Source: Rhodoferax saidenbachensis (GTDB lineage Bacteria > Pseudomonadota > Gammaproteobacteria > Burkholderiales > Burkholderiaceae_C). From it: a stretch of 64,000 nucleotides of DNA. The DNA is taken from contig NZ_CP019239.1 in assembly GCF_001955715.1 (NCBI RefSeq), positions 3,224,001-3,288,000 on the forward strand. Reading direction: 5' to 3'. The notes beneath the pieces were generated by a model, which did no database searches, had not been told where the DNA came from, and worked only from the letters and a program-made list of their open reading frames with translations. Every line of letters begins with the position of its first letter. Positions within the stretch are counted from its first letter, which is position 1. The translations under genes and the position numbers were made by a program. This document shows positions 1 through 8,151 of this stretch, one piece after another.

Positions 1-84
1 CCCGGCATGGACGAGACCCACATGGCTTCCATTTTTGGTGGCAACGCCAGGCGCTTTTACCGCCTGGATGACACCCCACATTGA
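1..84 (+). CDS. C-terminal end of an amidohydrolase-2 family protein (partial)
   Basis: The window opens inside a reading frame that runs 27 codons to a TGA at 82-84. The residues near the end read IFGGNARRFYRL, which resembles the usual C-terminal strand and helix of amidohydrolase-2 (TIM-barrel metal hydrolase) proteins such as fuconolactonase-like enzymes. The gene is followed after 23 bases by a sugar-type dehydrogenase, so it probably belongs to the same sugar-acid catabolic operon. The catalytic part lies outside the window, so the substrate cannot be judged. Confidence 0.6.
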   Translation, partial: PGMDETHMASIFGGNARRFYRLDDTPH

Positions 85-107
85 CTGATTGAACCCAAAG
101 GACGTGT

Positions 108-1118
108 ATGTTGACAGTGATTTGCGAAACCCCCGGCGTGCTCAAGGCCCAGGAGAACCCACGCCCTACACGCCAGCCCAGCGAGGTGCTGCTACGCGTG
201 CGGCGCGTGGGCGTGTGCGGCACGGACCTGCACATCTTCACCGGCAACCAGCCCTACCTGGTCTATCCGCGCGTCATGGGCCATGAGATCTCGGGCACCG
301 TGGAAGAGGCCCCCGAGGGCAGCGGACTGGCCACGGGCGACCCGGTGTTTGTGATGCCCTATCTGTCCTGCGGCGAATGCATTGCCTGCCGCCAGGGCAA
401 GACCAATTGCTGCGTCAACATCCAGGTGCTGGGGGTGCACCGCGACGGGGCCTTCACCGAGTACCTGTGTGTGCCCGCCGCCTTTGTGCACAAGGCCGAG
501 GGCGTGAGCCTGGACCAGGCCGCCATGGTCGAATTTCTCTCCATCGGTGCGCACGCGGTGCGCCGCGCCGAAGTCAAACCTGGCCAGCGCGTGCTGGTGG
601 TGGGCACCGGGCCCATCGGCATGGCGGCCCTGCTGTTTGCCGGCCTGCGCGGCGCACAGGTCACGGCGCTGGACACACGGGCCGAACGCGTGGACTTTTG
701 CAAGCAGCACCTGGGTGCGCATGCGGGCGTACTGATTGGCCCCGACGACCTGCAAGCGCTGAGCGCGCTGACACAGGGCGAGTTCTATGACGTGGTGTTT
801 GACGCCACCGGCAACGCACGCGCCATGGAGCGCGGCTTCCAGTTCATTGCACACGGTGGCCGCTACGTCATGGTGTCGGTGGTGCGGGACAACATCACCT
901 TCTCGGACCCCGAGTTCCACAAACGCGAGGCCACGCTGCTGGGCAGCCGCAATGCCACGGTGGAAGACTTTGAGACCGTGCTGAGCGCCATGCGCGCGGG
1001 CCAGATTCCCACCGACGAGCTCAACACCCACCGCATGCCGCTGGCACGGGTCCCTGCCGACTTCGAAACCCTGCTGGACCCCAAGCAGGGTGTGGTCAAG
1101 GCGCTCATTGAGTGCTGA
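108..1118 (+). CDS. zinc-dependent medium-chain dehydrogenase, sugar/sugar-acid type
   Basis: This 336-residue protein is a zinc MDR dehydrogenase that should oxidise a polyol or sugar acid with NAD(P). The catalytic zinc site is seen as C37-G-T-D and G-H59-E60. The structural zinc site is C88, C91, C94 and C102. The nucleotide-binding turn GTGPIG lies at 166-171. The overall look is closest to the RspB/LgoD (L-galactonate oxidoreductase) type, but the substrate is not fixed by sequence. The gene sits between an amidohydrolase and a uronate reductase-like gene, 13 bases before the latter, which suggests a shared operon for a hexuronate, galactonate or fuconate-like compound. Confidence 0.8.
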   Translation: MLTVICETPGVLKAQENPRPTRQPSEVLLRVRRVGVCGTDLHIFTGNQPYLVYPRVMGHEISGTVEEAPEGSGLATGDPVFVMPYLSCGECIACRQGKTNCCVNIQVLGVHRDGAFTEYLCVPAAFVHKAEGVSLDQAAMVEFLSIGAHAVRRAEVKPGQRVLVVGTGPIGMAALLFAGLRGAQVTALDTRAERVDFCKQHLGAHAGVLIGPDDLQALSALTQGEFYDVVFDATGNARAMERGFQFIAHGGRYVMVSVVRDNITFSDPEFHKREATLLGSRNATVEDFETVLSAMRAGQIPTDELNTHRMPLARVPADFETLLDPKQGVVKALIEC

Positions 1119-1131
1119 GCTAGGACCCGCC

Positions 1132-2250
1132 GTGAACCATCCGATTCTGCAGTTCGGAACGGGCCGGTTTTTGCAGGCCCATGTGGACCTGTTTGTGGCC
1201 GAGGCCCTGCGCCAGGGCCGGGCGCTGGGCCGCATTACCGTGGTGCAGAGCACCGGCAGCGCGCAGAGCAGCGCGCGTGCCGCAGTGCTGGCCCAGGGCT
1301 ACCGGGTAGAGGTGCGCGGCATGCAGCAAGGTCAGCCGCTGGAGGCCTCGGTGTCGGTCGATTCCATCCAGGCGGTCTGGCATGCCGACCGCGACTGGGC
1401 ACTGCTGCGCGAGGCCGTGGCACACAGCGTGCAGGTCATCGTCTCCAACACGGCCGACGCTGGCTATGTGCTGGACGCCAGTGACCAGGCCACCCTGCTG
1501 CGCCAGCCCGCACAGACGCCACGCAGCTACCCCGCCAAGCTGCTGGTGCTGTTGCACCAGCGCTGGCAACAGCGGCCCCAGGCGCCTCTCACGCTCTACC
1601 CCTGCGAACTAGTTAGCCGCAACGGCGACACCCTTCGCGCCATCGTGAGCACGCTGGCGCTGGAGTGGGACGCGGCGCCAGCCTTCCTCCACTACCTGCA
1701 GTCGCACTGCGTCTGGGTCAATTCGCTGGTGGACCGCATCGTGTCATCGCCACTGGAACCGGCCGGCGCTGTGGCCGAGCCCTACGCGCTGTGGGCGCTG
1801 GAACGCCAGCCCCGCATGGTGCTGCCCTGCACACATCCGGCCATCGTGGTCACCGACCAGCTGGCCGACTATGAGCAGCGCAAACTCTGGCTGCTGAACC
1901 TGGGCCACACCGTGCTGGCCGAGCACTGGCAGTACCTGGGCAGCCCGGCCGACATGACCGTGGTGCAGGCCATGCAGACGCCGGTACTGCGTACACCGCT
2001 GGAGGCCGTGTGGGCCGACGAGGTGCTGCCAGTGTTTGACGCGGAGGGCACGGGCGACGCAGCGCGACATTACCTGGACGAACTGCGCGACCGCCTGCTC
2101 AACCCGTTTCTGGAGCACCGCCTGGCCGACATTGCCAAGAACCATGGCGAGAAGAAACAACGACGACTAGCTCCCGTGGTGCAACGCGCTGAAGCACTAC
2201 AGTTGTCCATTGCCCAGGCTCAGCTGCGCAATGCCTTATCCAAGCGTTAA
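1132..2250 (+). CDS. mannitol/tagaturonate reductase-like dehydrogenase (short form)
   Basis: The protein belongs to the long-chain mannitol dehydrogenase family (UxaB/UxuB/MtlD), whose members interconvert keto-uronates or fructose with the corresponding alcohols using NAD(H). The N-terminal ILQFGTGRFLQAHVD is the family's cofactor-binding start, and SNTADAGY at about residue 104 and LNLGHTVLAEH in the C-terminal half are also family-like. I start it at GTG 1132, preceded by TAGGA, because the family motif begins directly after it; an upstream ATG at 1090 would overlap the dehydrogenase gene. At 372 residues it is much shorter than E. coli UxaB (about 480), so the C-terminal substrate domain is reduced. 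Confidence 0.75.
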   Translation: MNHPILQFGTGRFLQAHVDLFVAEALRQGRALGRITVVQSTGSAQSSARAAVLAQGYRVEVRGMQQGQPLEASVSVDSIQAVWHADRDWALLREAVAHSVQVIVSNTADAGYVLDASDQATLLRQPAQTPRSYPAKLLVLLHQRWQQRPQAPLTLYPCELVSRNGDTLRAIVSTLALEWDAAPAFLHYLQSHCVWVNSLVDRIVSSPLEPAGAVAEPYALWALERQPRMVLPCTHPAIVVTDQLADYEQRKLWLLNLGHTVLAEHWQYLGSPADMTVVQAMQTPVLRTPLEAVWADEVLPVFDAEGTGDAARHYLDELRDRLLNPFLEHRLADIAKNHGEKKQRRLAPVVQRAEALQLSIAQAQLRNALSKR

Positions 2251-2414
2251 ACACCCCAGCCGTCATCTGACAGGCGAACACTTGCGCATCAAATTAGCAC
2301 AAGTGTCCCAGCTACAAAATAGTGCCAAACCACCATCGCACAAGCGGCAAACTCCCGGCTAACTGAACACATTCCGTGCCGCCTGAAAGCGGACTTACGC
2401 TAATGCCCGCAACT
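2251..2414. other. intergenic segment left of the insertion sequence
   Basis: No gene is visible here. A weak inverted repeat, ACACTTG near 2279 and CAAGTGT near 2301, could be the transcript end of the sugar operon, but it has no T-run. The 10-mer GAAAGCGGAC at 2385-2394 recurs at 4146-4155 on the other side of the IS in the same orientation; this may be chance or relate to the insertion site. Confidence 0.35.
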
Positions 2415-2434
2415 GGCCGAGGCTGTGTGGAAAC
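2415..2434 (+). repeat. left inverted repeat of the IS
   Basis: The sequence GGCCGAGGCTGTGTGGAAAC is the exact reverse complement of 4074-4093. Confidence 0.8.
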
Positions 2435-2570
2435 GCGCGGTGACACTGTCCGCACATTGCATCACCGACTGGGAAGCGGAATTTCTGGTGATTGCATCAG
2501 CTGATGCCGTCCAAGAGGTCCTATGCAGTTGCATTGCCCCTTTGCAAGGCGTCAATTGAAGGCAAAGGGC

Positions 2571-4022
2571 TCATGCCCTTGCCAGTCTCATCGCCTTCAT
2601 CATTCCCTCGAACCCCAAGATCTGCAGGACTCTCTTGAAGTTGTAGGCCAACACATTGAAGCTCATCTCAGCACCTACGTGCCGCAACTGACGCGTCAGG
2701 AAGTGCGTGTAACCCATCCAGCTCTTGAGCGTTCCGAATACGTGCTCAACAGTTCGTCTCCTGATCATCATGGATTCGGGTGATTGATCGAGGCGGCGTT
2801 GTACAGCCTCTAGTACCTCTTCGTGTTCCCAACGCGTTATACGTCTGTATCCGCTTGGCGTGCACTGCGCTTTCAACGGGCACTTAGGACAGGCGCTGCT
2901 CCAGTAGCGGCGCAGCATCATCCCTCTCTCTTCTGTGACCATACGGAAGGTCGCCCTCTGTCCGGCTGGGCATTCGTATTCGTCGTCCTTCTTGATGTAT
3001 GTGAAGTCAGCTTTATCGAACCGTCCGTCTGCCTTTGCATTGGATGTCGTTGGCTTGGGCAGCACAACCGCAATGCCGACATCCGCACATGCTTTGATTT
3101 GATTTCCACTAAAGTACCCCCGGTCTGCGAGGGCGCGTAGTCTCTTCTTGCCCATGGCTTCACGCGCGGCTTGTGCCATGGGGCTGAGTTGCGTTCGGTC
3201 GCTACCGGCATTGGTTACCTCATGCGCAACGATCAAGTGGTGTTTGGCATCCACGGCCACCTGCACGTTGTAAGCCACCATGCCTGAACCTCTGGCGCTG
3301 GTTGCCATGGACCGTGCATCGGGATCGGTCCTGGATATTTGACCGTCTGGCTGTGTCTTGAGCTGTTCTTTGATTGCGTCGAGCTCACGCATTTGTTGGC
3401 GCAACCGTGCAATCTTGTCTGTCAGACGCGCTGTCTTGGCCTCAAGCTCAACAGGCTGCGTGCGATCCGCGGTCTCCAGTGCACTCAGATAGCGTTGGAT
3501 GCTCTCTTCAATCTGCTCCTGACGTTTGTCGATCTTTCCATTCGTGAAGTTGCAATCACGCGAGTTAACCGCCTTGAATTTGCTGCCGTCGATTGCCACC
3601 ACTGCCTGGCTAAAGAGTTTGAGATCGCGGCACAGCATGACGAAGCGGCGGCATACGTTGCGAATGCCCGCACTGTTGTCACGGCGGAAGTCTGCAATGG
3701 TTTTGAAGTCTGGAGACAGCCTGCCCGTCAGCCACATGAGTTCAACATTACGCTGGCATTCACGCTCCAGACGGCGGCTGGACTGAATGCGATTGAGGTA
3801 CCCATAGAGGTATACCTTCAACATGACAGCGGGGTGATACGCCGGGCGGCCTGTTGTCGCTGGAGTAGCTCCCTCGAACCCTAGTGCCACCATGTCCAGT
3901 TCGCCTATGAAGGCGTCCACTACCCGGACTGGGTTGTCATCGGCTATGAAGTCCTCCAGGCATTCCGGCAGCAAAGTGACCTGGCTTCTGTCTTGACCCT
4001 CTATGAATCTGGACATATCCAA
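2571..4022 (-). CDS. IS1182 family transposase
   Basis: This 483-residue protein is a DDE transposase of the IS1182 type. The N-terminal third carries the DUF772-like region (RPAYHPAVMLKVYLYGYLNRIQSSRRLERECQRN, about 60-92). The first catalytic Asp is in VAIDGSKF (about 143), the second in ALADRGYFSG (about 300), and the Glu region is RRRTVEHVFGTLKSWMGYTHFLTR near the C-terminus. A charged coiled-coil stretch and a cysteine cluster (CPAGQ, CPKCPLKAQC) lie between, as is usual in this family. Length is normal and no frameshift is seen. Confidence 0.93.
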   Translation of the reverse strand: MDMSRFIEGQDRSQVTLLPECLEDFIADDNPVRVVDAFIGELDMVALGFEGATPATTGRPAYHPAVMLKVYLYGYLNRIQSSRRLERECQRNVELMWLTGRLSPDFKTIADFRRDNSAGIRNVCRRFVMLCRDLKLFSQAVVAIDGSKFKAVNSRDCNFTNGKIDKRQEQIEESIQRYLSALETADRTQPVELEAKTARLTDKIARLRQQMRELDAIKEQLKTQPDGQISRTDPDARSMATSARGSGMVAYNVQVAVDAKHHLIVAHEVTNAGSDRTQLSPMAQAAREAMGKKRLRALADRGYFSGNQIKACADVGIAVVLPKPTTSNAKADGRFDKADFTYIKKDDEYECPAGQRATFRMVTEERGMMLRRYWSSACPKCPLKAQCTPSGYRRITRWEHEEVLEAVQRRLDQSPESMMIRRRTVEHVFGTLKSWMGYTHFLTRQLRHVGAEMSFNVLAYNFKRVLQILGFEGMMKAMRLARA

Positions 4023-4073
4023 CCTTCCACGCAGTTCGATAAGTCATAGCAAATATGCGGCAGGATTCAAGGA

Positions 4074-4093
4074 GTTTCCACACAGCCTCGGCC
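4074..4093 (-). repeat. right inverted repeat of the IS
   Basis: Exact reverse complement of 2415-2434. It lies 51 bases upstream of the transposase start codon, so it may overlap the transposase promoter. Confidence 0.8.
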
Positions 4094-4233
4094 CTTAGCC
4101 GCCGTCGACCAAAAGCGAAATTCGATAGAACCAGTCTCAAAGTCGGAAAGCGGACATTCAGAGCTGGTCTAGATAGCGCAGCCCAAGTTACACCGAATCT
4201 TTGTTTGATTCCATACCCCGCACAGCATTGTTA

Positions 4234-5175
4234 TCAGACCGTACGTACACCTTGTCCACGTGCCGCAGCAAGGCAGTCCTGCAGCGCGGCGATGAGCCGC
4301 TCGGACACCAGCTTTACGATCGGTCCGGGCGGCTTGGTGGCATCCACGGCCACGCTGATCTCCTGGGGTTCGGCGCCCCGATCCCGGATGGGGATGAAGA
4401 CCAGCTGTCCGGTGGTCAGCTCCGCTGCCACGTCCAGCTCAGACGTGAACACCACATGGGTGCCGCCCAACGCAAGCTGCTTGGCCAATTGCAGTGAGTT
4501 GGTCTCGGTATAACGACGCGGTTCCTTGAATAGCCAGCTGTATTGCGCCTCGAGATAGCGCCGGATCGTCAGCGCCTTGCTCTGCAGCGCGAGTGGGTAG
4601 GCCATGGCCTCCTGGAAACTCACTGTCTCGCGCTGCGCCAGCGGGTGCGCGGGCGCCACCACACAACCCAGCGGCAGCGCGCTTTTCCAGAGTACCAGCA
4701 GTTCCCGACGTGGTTTCAGATTGAAGATGGCAGCCAGGTCGGCCTGGCCGGTCATCAGTGCCGCCTCGGCATCGTCCGGGGTGGCCAGCGCGATAGACAG
4801 GCTGACCAGCGGATGCTGCGCACCCAGATCCCGCACCAGGGCGGGCATGACGCTGGTGGCATGGCTATCCATAGCCACCAGCGACACATGCCCTTGGTGG
4901 ACGCCCTGCAGGCGCCGGATCTCGGCGACCACCCCGCGTTCATCCTGCAGCCAGTGGCGCGCCAGTGTGATGAGTGCATCACCCGAAGGCGTCAGCCGCA
5001 TGCCGCGCGGTAACCGCTCAAACAGGGGCACACCGAGTTCTTCCTCCAACTGCAAGATCTGCCGGTTGATGGCGGAAGCGGCGACGTGCAGCTCGCGCGC
5101 AGCCTTCTGGATGGAGCCCGAACGCGCAACCTGATCGGCGTAACGCAGTGCAGCGGGAACAAGCGAATGGCGCAT
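4234..5175 (-). CDS. LysR family transcriptional regulator
   Basis: The 313-residue protein has an N-terminal winged helix-turn-helix (YADQVARSGSIQKAARELHVAASAINRQILQLEEELGVPLFERLPRGMRLT, about 12-63) and a LysR substrate-binding domain after residue 90. It is transcribed divergently from the uraD-like gene and Bug receptor gene. By the usual LysR logic it probably controls those genes and itself through the shared 103-base spacer, which contains two palindromes. The inducer is unknown; a ureide or purine breakdown product would fit the neighbour. Confidence 0.9.
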   Translation of the reverse strand: MRHSLVPAALRYADQVARSGSIQKAARELHVAASAINRQILQLEEELGVPLFERLPRGMRLTPSGDALITLARHWLQDERGVVAEIRRLQGVHQGHVSLVAMDSHATSVMPALVRDLGAQHPLVSLSIALATPDDAEAALMTGQADLAAIFNLKPRRELLVLWKSALPLGCVVAPAHPLAQRETVSFQEAMAYPLALQSKALTIRRYLEAQYSWLFKEPRRYTETNSLQLAKQLALGGTHVVFTSELDVAAELTTGQLVFIPIRDRGAEPQEISVAVDATKPPGPIVKLVSERLIAALQDCLAAARGQGVRTV

Positions 5176-5191
5176 GGAGGGGCGGGTAGAG

Positions 5192-5234
5192 GTACAGACG
5201 GAGTGTACTGATTTTGCGTATGCATCCCTGCATA
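5192..5234. promoter_or_regulatory. candidate LysR operator palindromes
   Basis: The spacer between the divergent genes holds a perfect interrupted palindrome TATGCA-TCCC-TGCATA (5219-5234) and a shorter one, GTACA (5192-5196) with TGTAC (5204-5208). Interrupted dyads of this size are typical recognition or activation sites for LysR proteins. Binding is inferred, not shown. Confidence 0.5.
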
Positions 5235-5278
5235 AATGGTGATGGACGGCAATGATTTACATCCCTACGATCCGTTCC

Positions 5279-5836
5279 ATGACAACACGATCCAGCCTGG
5301 AAAACCTCAACACCTGCACACCCGCGGTCTTTTGCGCCACCCTGGCCGACATCTGGGAACATGCGCCCTGGGTCGCACACGGCGTCGTCGGCCAGCGCCC
5401 TTTCGCGACCGTCGAAGCCTTGCACACGGCAATGGTGGGGGTGGTGGCCGGACTGGACGAACCCGCACGCGTCGCCTTCTATGCCGGACACCCGGAGCTG
5501 GCCGGTGAAGATGCCCGCCGGGGCACGATGACCGATGCGTCTGTTGCAGAGCAGGGCACGCTTTCGCTAGCGCGGCTGGATGCCAACGAGGCAGAACACT
5601 GGAGTGCGCTCAACCGGGCCTACCGTACGCGCTTCGGCTTCCCGTTCATCCTCTGCATCCGCCGCCATACGCGGGAGTCGGCCTTGCACGCATTCGAGCA
5701 GCGCCTGGCGCATGACCGCGCCACCGAGCTGGCGATCACGCTGGCCGAAATTTCCGCCATCACCCGCCTGCGCCTGGACCGTCTGGTGTCCGATGCTTCT
5801 TCCACGGCCAGCCACGGCGAATCCATTCCTTCCTGA
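5279..5836 (+). CDS. uraD: 2-oxo-4-hydroxy-4-carboxy-5-ureidoimidazoline (OHCU) decarboxylase
   Basis: OHCU decarboxylase makes S-allantoin from the unstable product of urate oxidation. Family blocks are clear: EHAPWVAHGVV, the HPELAGEDARRGTMTDASVAEQ region, and NRAYRTRFGFPFILCIRRH. I place the start at ATG 5279 because the family sequence begins there; an in-frame ATG at 5252 would add nine unconserved residues. No uricase, HIU hydrolase or allantoinase gene is near, so the gene is cut off from the rest of its pathway in this window. It is 31 bases from a Bug receptor gene, with which it may be co-transcribed. Confidence 0.88.
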   Translation: MTTRSSLENLNTCTPAVFCATLADIWEHAPWVAHGVVGQRPFATVEALHTAMVGVVAGLDEPARVAFYAGHPELAGEDARRGTMTDASVAEQGTLSLARLDANEAEHWSALNRAYRTRFGFPFILCIRRHTRESALHAFEQRLAHDRATELAITLAEISAITRLRLDRLVSDASSTASHGESIPS

Positions 5837-5867
5837 TCCTCTTCCTGACTTACTACCGGAGTTACCT

Positions 5868-6848
5868 ATGAACACTCGACGCAAACTTTCCCTCCTGGCG
5901 TGCACGCTGGGCCTGCTGGCCGCAGCATTGCCCGCCAGCGCCCAGGGCACCTATCCCGACCATCCGGTGAAACTGCTGGTGGCCTTGCCTGCGGGCGGTG
6001 GGGTGGACATCATCGCGCGCCTGGTCGGCCAGAAGCTGGCGGCCGCAACCGGTCAGCCTTTTGTGGTGGACAACCGCGCCGGCGCTTCGGGCCGCATCGG
6101 CCTGCCTGTGGTCGCCAAAGCCGCACCCGATGGCTACACACTCATGGCGTCACCCGCTTCTTTCCTGACCACCAACAAGAGCATCTTCAAAGAGCTGCCC
6201 TACGACCCGCAAGCCGACTTTGCACCCATCACCAAACTGGCCAACCAGTCCATGGTGCTGGTCGTCAAGGACAAACAAAAGTTCGCCAGCGCTGCCGCCT
6301 TGCTCGCCGCAGCAAAGGCCAACCCAAGTGCCCTGAACTACGCCAGCTCGGGCGATGGAAGCCCGCAGCATCTGGCTGCGCTGGTTTTCGAGACACGGGC
6401 GCAAGTGAAGATGACCCATGTGCCCTACAAGGGCGGTGCACTGGCCATCACCGACCTGATGGCTGGCAGCGTGGACCTGCTGTTCGCGCCCTTGCCTGAA
6501 GCCCTGCCCTACCTGAAGTCCGGCAAACTGACCGCACTGGCACTGATGAGCGACAAGCGCTCGGCACTGATCGCCGACGTCCCCACCATGCGCGAAGCAG
6601 GCATCCCGAACATGGTCATGCAAACCTGGATCGGCCTGTTAGCGCCAGCGGGCACGCCACGCCCCCTCGTGGACCAGCTCAATCGCCAGGTGCGTGCGAT
6701 CCTGCAAAGCGAAGAAGTGAGCAAACATCTGTACGAGATCGGTATGGAAGCGGCCCCTACCACCCCCGAACAATTTCAACAAGTCATTGCACAAGAGATT
6801 ACGCTGCATGCCGAACTCGTGAAGGCTTCGGGACTTAAGCCGGAATAG
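5868..6848 (+). CDS. Bug/TctC family periplasmic solute-binding receptor
   Basis: The 326-residue protein starts with a Sec signal peptide (RRKLSLLACTLGLLAAALPASAQG, cleavage near residue 26). It continues with the Bug hallmarks YPDHPVKLLVALPAGGGVDIIARLV, VVDNRAGASGRIG and a PYKGG segment. These proteins bind carboxylates or related small molecules in the periplasm, sometimes for TctAB transporters, but most betaproteobacterial copies are orphans as here. An ATG at 5868 is preceded by CCGGAG. Linkage to the decarboxylase suggests a ureide or carboxylate ligand, which is an inference. Confidence 0.9.
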   Translation: MNTRRKLSLLACTLGLLAAALPASAQGTYPDHPVKLLVALPAGGGVDIIARLVGQKLAAATGQPFVVDNRAGASGRIGLPVVAKAAPDGYTLMASPASFLTTNKSIFKELPYDPQADFAPITKLANQSMVLVVKDKQKFASAAALLAAAKANPSALNYASSGDGSPQHLAALVFETRAQVKMTHVPYKGGALAITDLMAGSVDLLFAPLPEALPYLKSGKLTALALMSDKRSALIADVPTMREAGIPNMVMQTWIGLLAPAGTPRPLVDQLNRQVRAILQSEEVSKHLYEIGMEAAPTTPEQFQQVIAQEITLHAELVKASGLKPE

Positions 6849-6877
6849 AGATTTGCAAAGAACTCGGTTCTTCAGCC

Positions 6878-6904
6878 CCCCGAACTGGTCACCCAGTTCA
6901 GGGG
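6878..6904. terminator. hairpin between convergent genes
   Basis: CCCCGAACTGG and CCAGTTCAGGGG pair with a four-base loop (TCAC) and one bulge. There is no T-run, but its position between two convergent genes makes a bidirectional transcript end plausible. A smaller dyad AAGAAC-TCG-GTTCTT precedes it. Confidence 0.4.
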
Positions 6905-6908
6905 AATT

Positions 6909-6968
6909 GCTACTAAATCAATAGCTGCTTGCGCAATATCCATAAGGTCTAGAAGACCATTTTATTTA
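6909..6968 (+). repeat. dispersed GCTAYNAAA-type repeat, copy 1
   Basis: The segment begins GCTACTAAATCAATAGC, continues TGCTTGCGCAATATCC, and ends in a CTAGAAGACC block and an A/T-rich tail. Copies of the same arrangement, or its reverse complement, occur at 33758, 46699, 56161 and 62507. This copy lies at the end of the alcohol dehydrogenase gene. Confidence 0.75.
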
Positions 6969-6972
6969 AATT

Positions 6973-7989
6973 TCAAGCAAAGTCCGCGTCCAGCACCACG
7001 CGGTAACGCGCCTTGCCGCTGCGCAGGTGGTCCAGCGCTTCGTTGACCCGGGACATGGGAAAGTTCTCCACCTGCGGCGCAATGCCGTGGCGGGCGGAGA
7101 ACTCCAGCATCTGCGCCAGGATGGCCGGTGAAGGCGTGGGAGACGCCGAGATGCTGCGCTGCCATGAAAGCAGCCCACTGGTACGCACCTTCATGGCCTC
7201 GGTCACCACACCCACCATGTGCAAACGGCCCTTGGGTGCCAGCGTGTTCAGCAGCGCATCCCACTCCAGACTCGCGCCCACGGTGACCAGCAAAAAGTCC
7301 AACTTGCCGGCAAAGGCCTTGAGTTCTTTCACGTCCACGCTGGACACCGTGCGGTGTGCGCCGAGCAGCAAAGCCTCTTCGCGTTTGGATGGGCTGGAGG
7401 TGAATGCTGTCACGTCACACCCCCAGGCCTTGGCAAATTTGACGGCCAGATGGCCGAGCCCGCCGATGCCCACTACGCCCACGCGGTCGGTCGGTTTGAT
7501 GTTGTGGATCACAAACGGCAGGTAAGCCGTGCCGCCACCGCACATCAGCGGTCCGGCCGCCGCCGGGTCCAGCGTCGCCGGCAGGGGCAAAGCCCAACTC
7601 CAGTGGGCACGCACCCGGTCGGCGAAACCGCCGTGGCGCCCGATGATGGTGGGCTGGCGTGTGCCGCACAGATTGTGTTCACCGCCCATGCAGTGGTGGC
7701 AATGCAGACAGCTCTTGCTGTGCCAGCCCAGTCCCACGCGCTGGCCCACGGTACGTCCCTTGGCCTGCGGCCCTACGGCCACGATGGTGCCCACCACTTC
7801 ATGGCCCGGCACCAGCGGGTAGGTGGCAGGAAACCACTCGCTGTCGACCATGGCCAGGTCGGAGTGGCACACGCCGCAATGCTCGACCACGATCTCCACG
7901 TCTTCTGCGTCCATGGCACCGGGATCAAAGTCCAGGCGTTGCAGGGGTCCGCCGCTTTGGTGGGCCGCCCAGGCGCGAAATGGGGTCAT
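6973..7989 (-). CDS. zinc-dependent NADP-type alcohol dehydrogenase (YahK/CAD-like)
   Basis: The 338-residue protein is an MDR alcohol dehydrogenase of the cinnamyl-alcohol/YahK group, expected to reduce aldehydes with NADPH. It shows the catalytic zinc set (EHCGVCHSDL with C38, PGHEVVG with H63), the structural zinc cysteines C94, C97, C100 and C108, and the cofactor turn GIGGLGHLAVKFAKAWG. The start at 7989 has a strong AGGAGA site upstream; the reading frame stays open far beyond it, but that extension has no family similarity. It is divergent from the ketosynthase gene. Confidence 0.88.
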   Translation of the reverse strand: MTPFRAWAAHQSGGPLQRLDFDPGAMDAEDVEIVVEHCGVCHSDLAMVDSEWFPATYPLVPGHEVVGTIVAVGPQAKGRTVGQRVGLGWHSKSCLHCHHCMGGEHNLCGTRQPTIIGRHGGFADRVRAHWSWALPLPATLDPAAAGPLMCGGGTAYLPFVIHNIKPTDRVGVVGIGGLGHLAVKFAKAWGCDVTAFTSSPSKREEALLLGAHRTVSSVDVKELKAFAGKLDFLLVTVGASLEWDALLNTLAPKGRLHMVGVVTEAMKVRTSGLLSWQRSISASPTPSPAILAQMLEFSARHGIAPQVENFPMSRVNEALDHLRSGKARYRVVLDADFA

Positions 7990-8020
7990 GGAAGTCTCCT
8001 TTAGAAATATTTTGCCGAAA

Positions 8021-8102
8021 GCGCAGATTACCGCGTTTGGGCCTTTCACAGCAGCCCGGGTGTCAAGCTGGCGACCTGGAAGAGTCGACGGATAATCTGC
8101 GC
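8021..8102. promoter_or_regulatory. inverted 10-mers in a divergent promoter region
   Basis: GCGCAGATTA at 8021-8030 and its exact reverse complement TAATCTGCGC at 8093-8102 face each other across 62 bases between the divergent alcohol dehydrogenase and ketosynthase genes. Read outward, each arm supplies a TAATCT box that could serve as a -10 element. Alternatively the arms are paired operator half-sites. Confidence 0.4.
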
Positions 8103-8151
8103 AGGCATGGGCAGCCCGCCCCTGCGTTCTTCCCCGTACCAGAATTCCACC

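Larger units (their letters stand above)
2415..4093. mobile_element. IS1182-like insertion sequence
   Basis: A single transposase gene on the minus strand is bracketed by a perfect 20-bp inverted repeat (2415-2434 and 4074-4093). The outer 15-20 bases on either side do not pair well, so the true ends may lie a little outside these coordinates, and I could not see an unambiguous target duplication. The element sits between a sugar catabolic operon and a LysR gene and does not appear to break either of them. It looks intact and may be active. Confidence 0.75.

Noticed and set aside
192..1253. Long minus-strand frame of 353 codons opposite the zinc dehydrogenase gene
   Set aside because: It is His/Gly/Ala-rich without domain features and is the shadow of a high-GC gene whose zinc motifs are clear on the plus strand.
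2523..2783. Small plus-strand frame at the left end of the IS
   Set aside because: It is antisense to the transposase C-terminus.
5580..5867. Upstream extension of the Bug receptor gene
   Set aside because: It overlaps the decarboxylase gene in another frame; the signal peptide begins at 5868 after a ribosome site.
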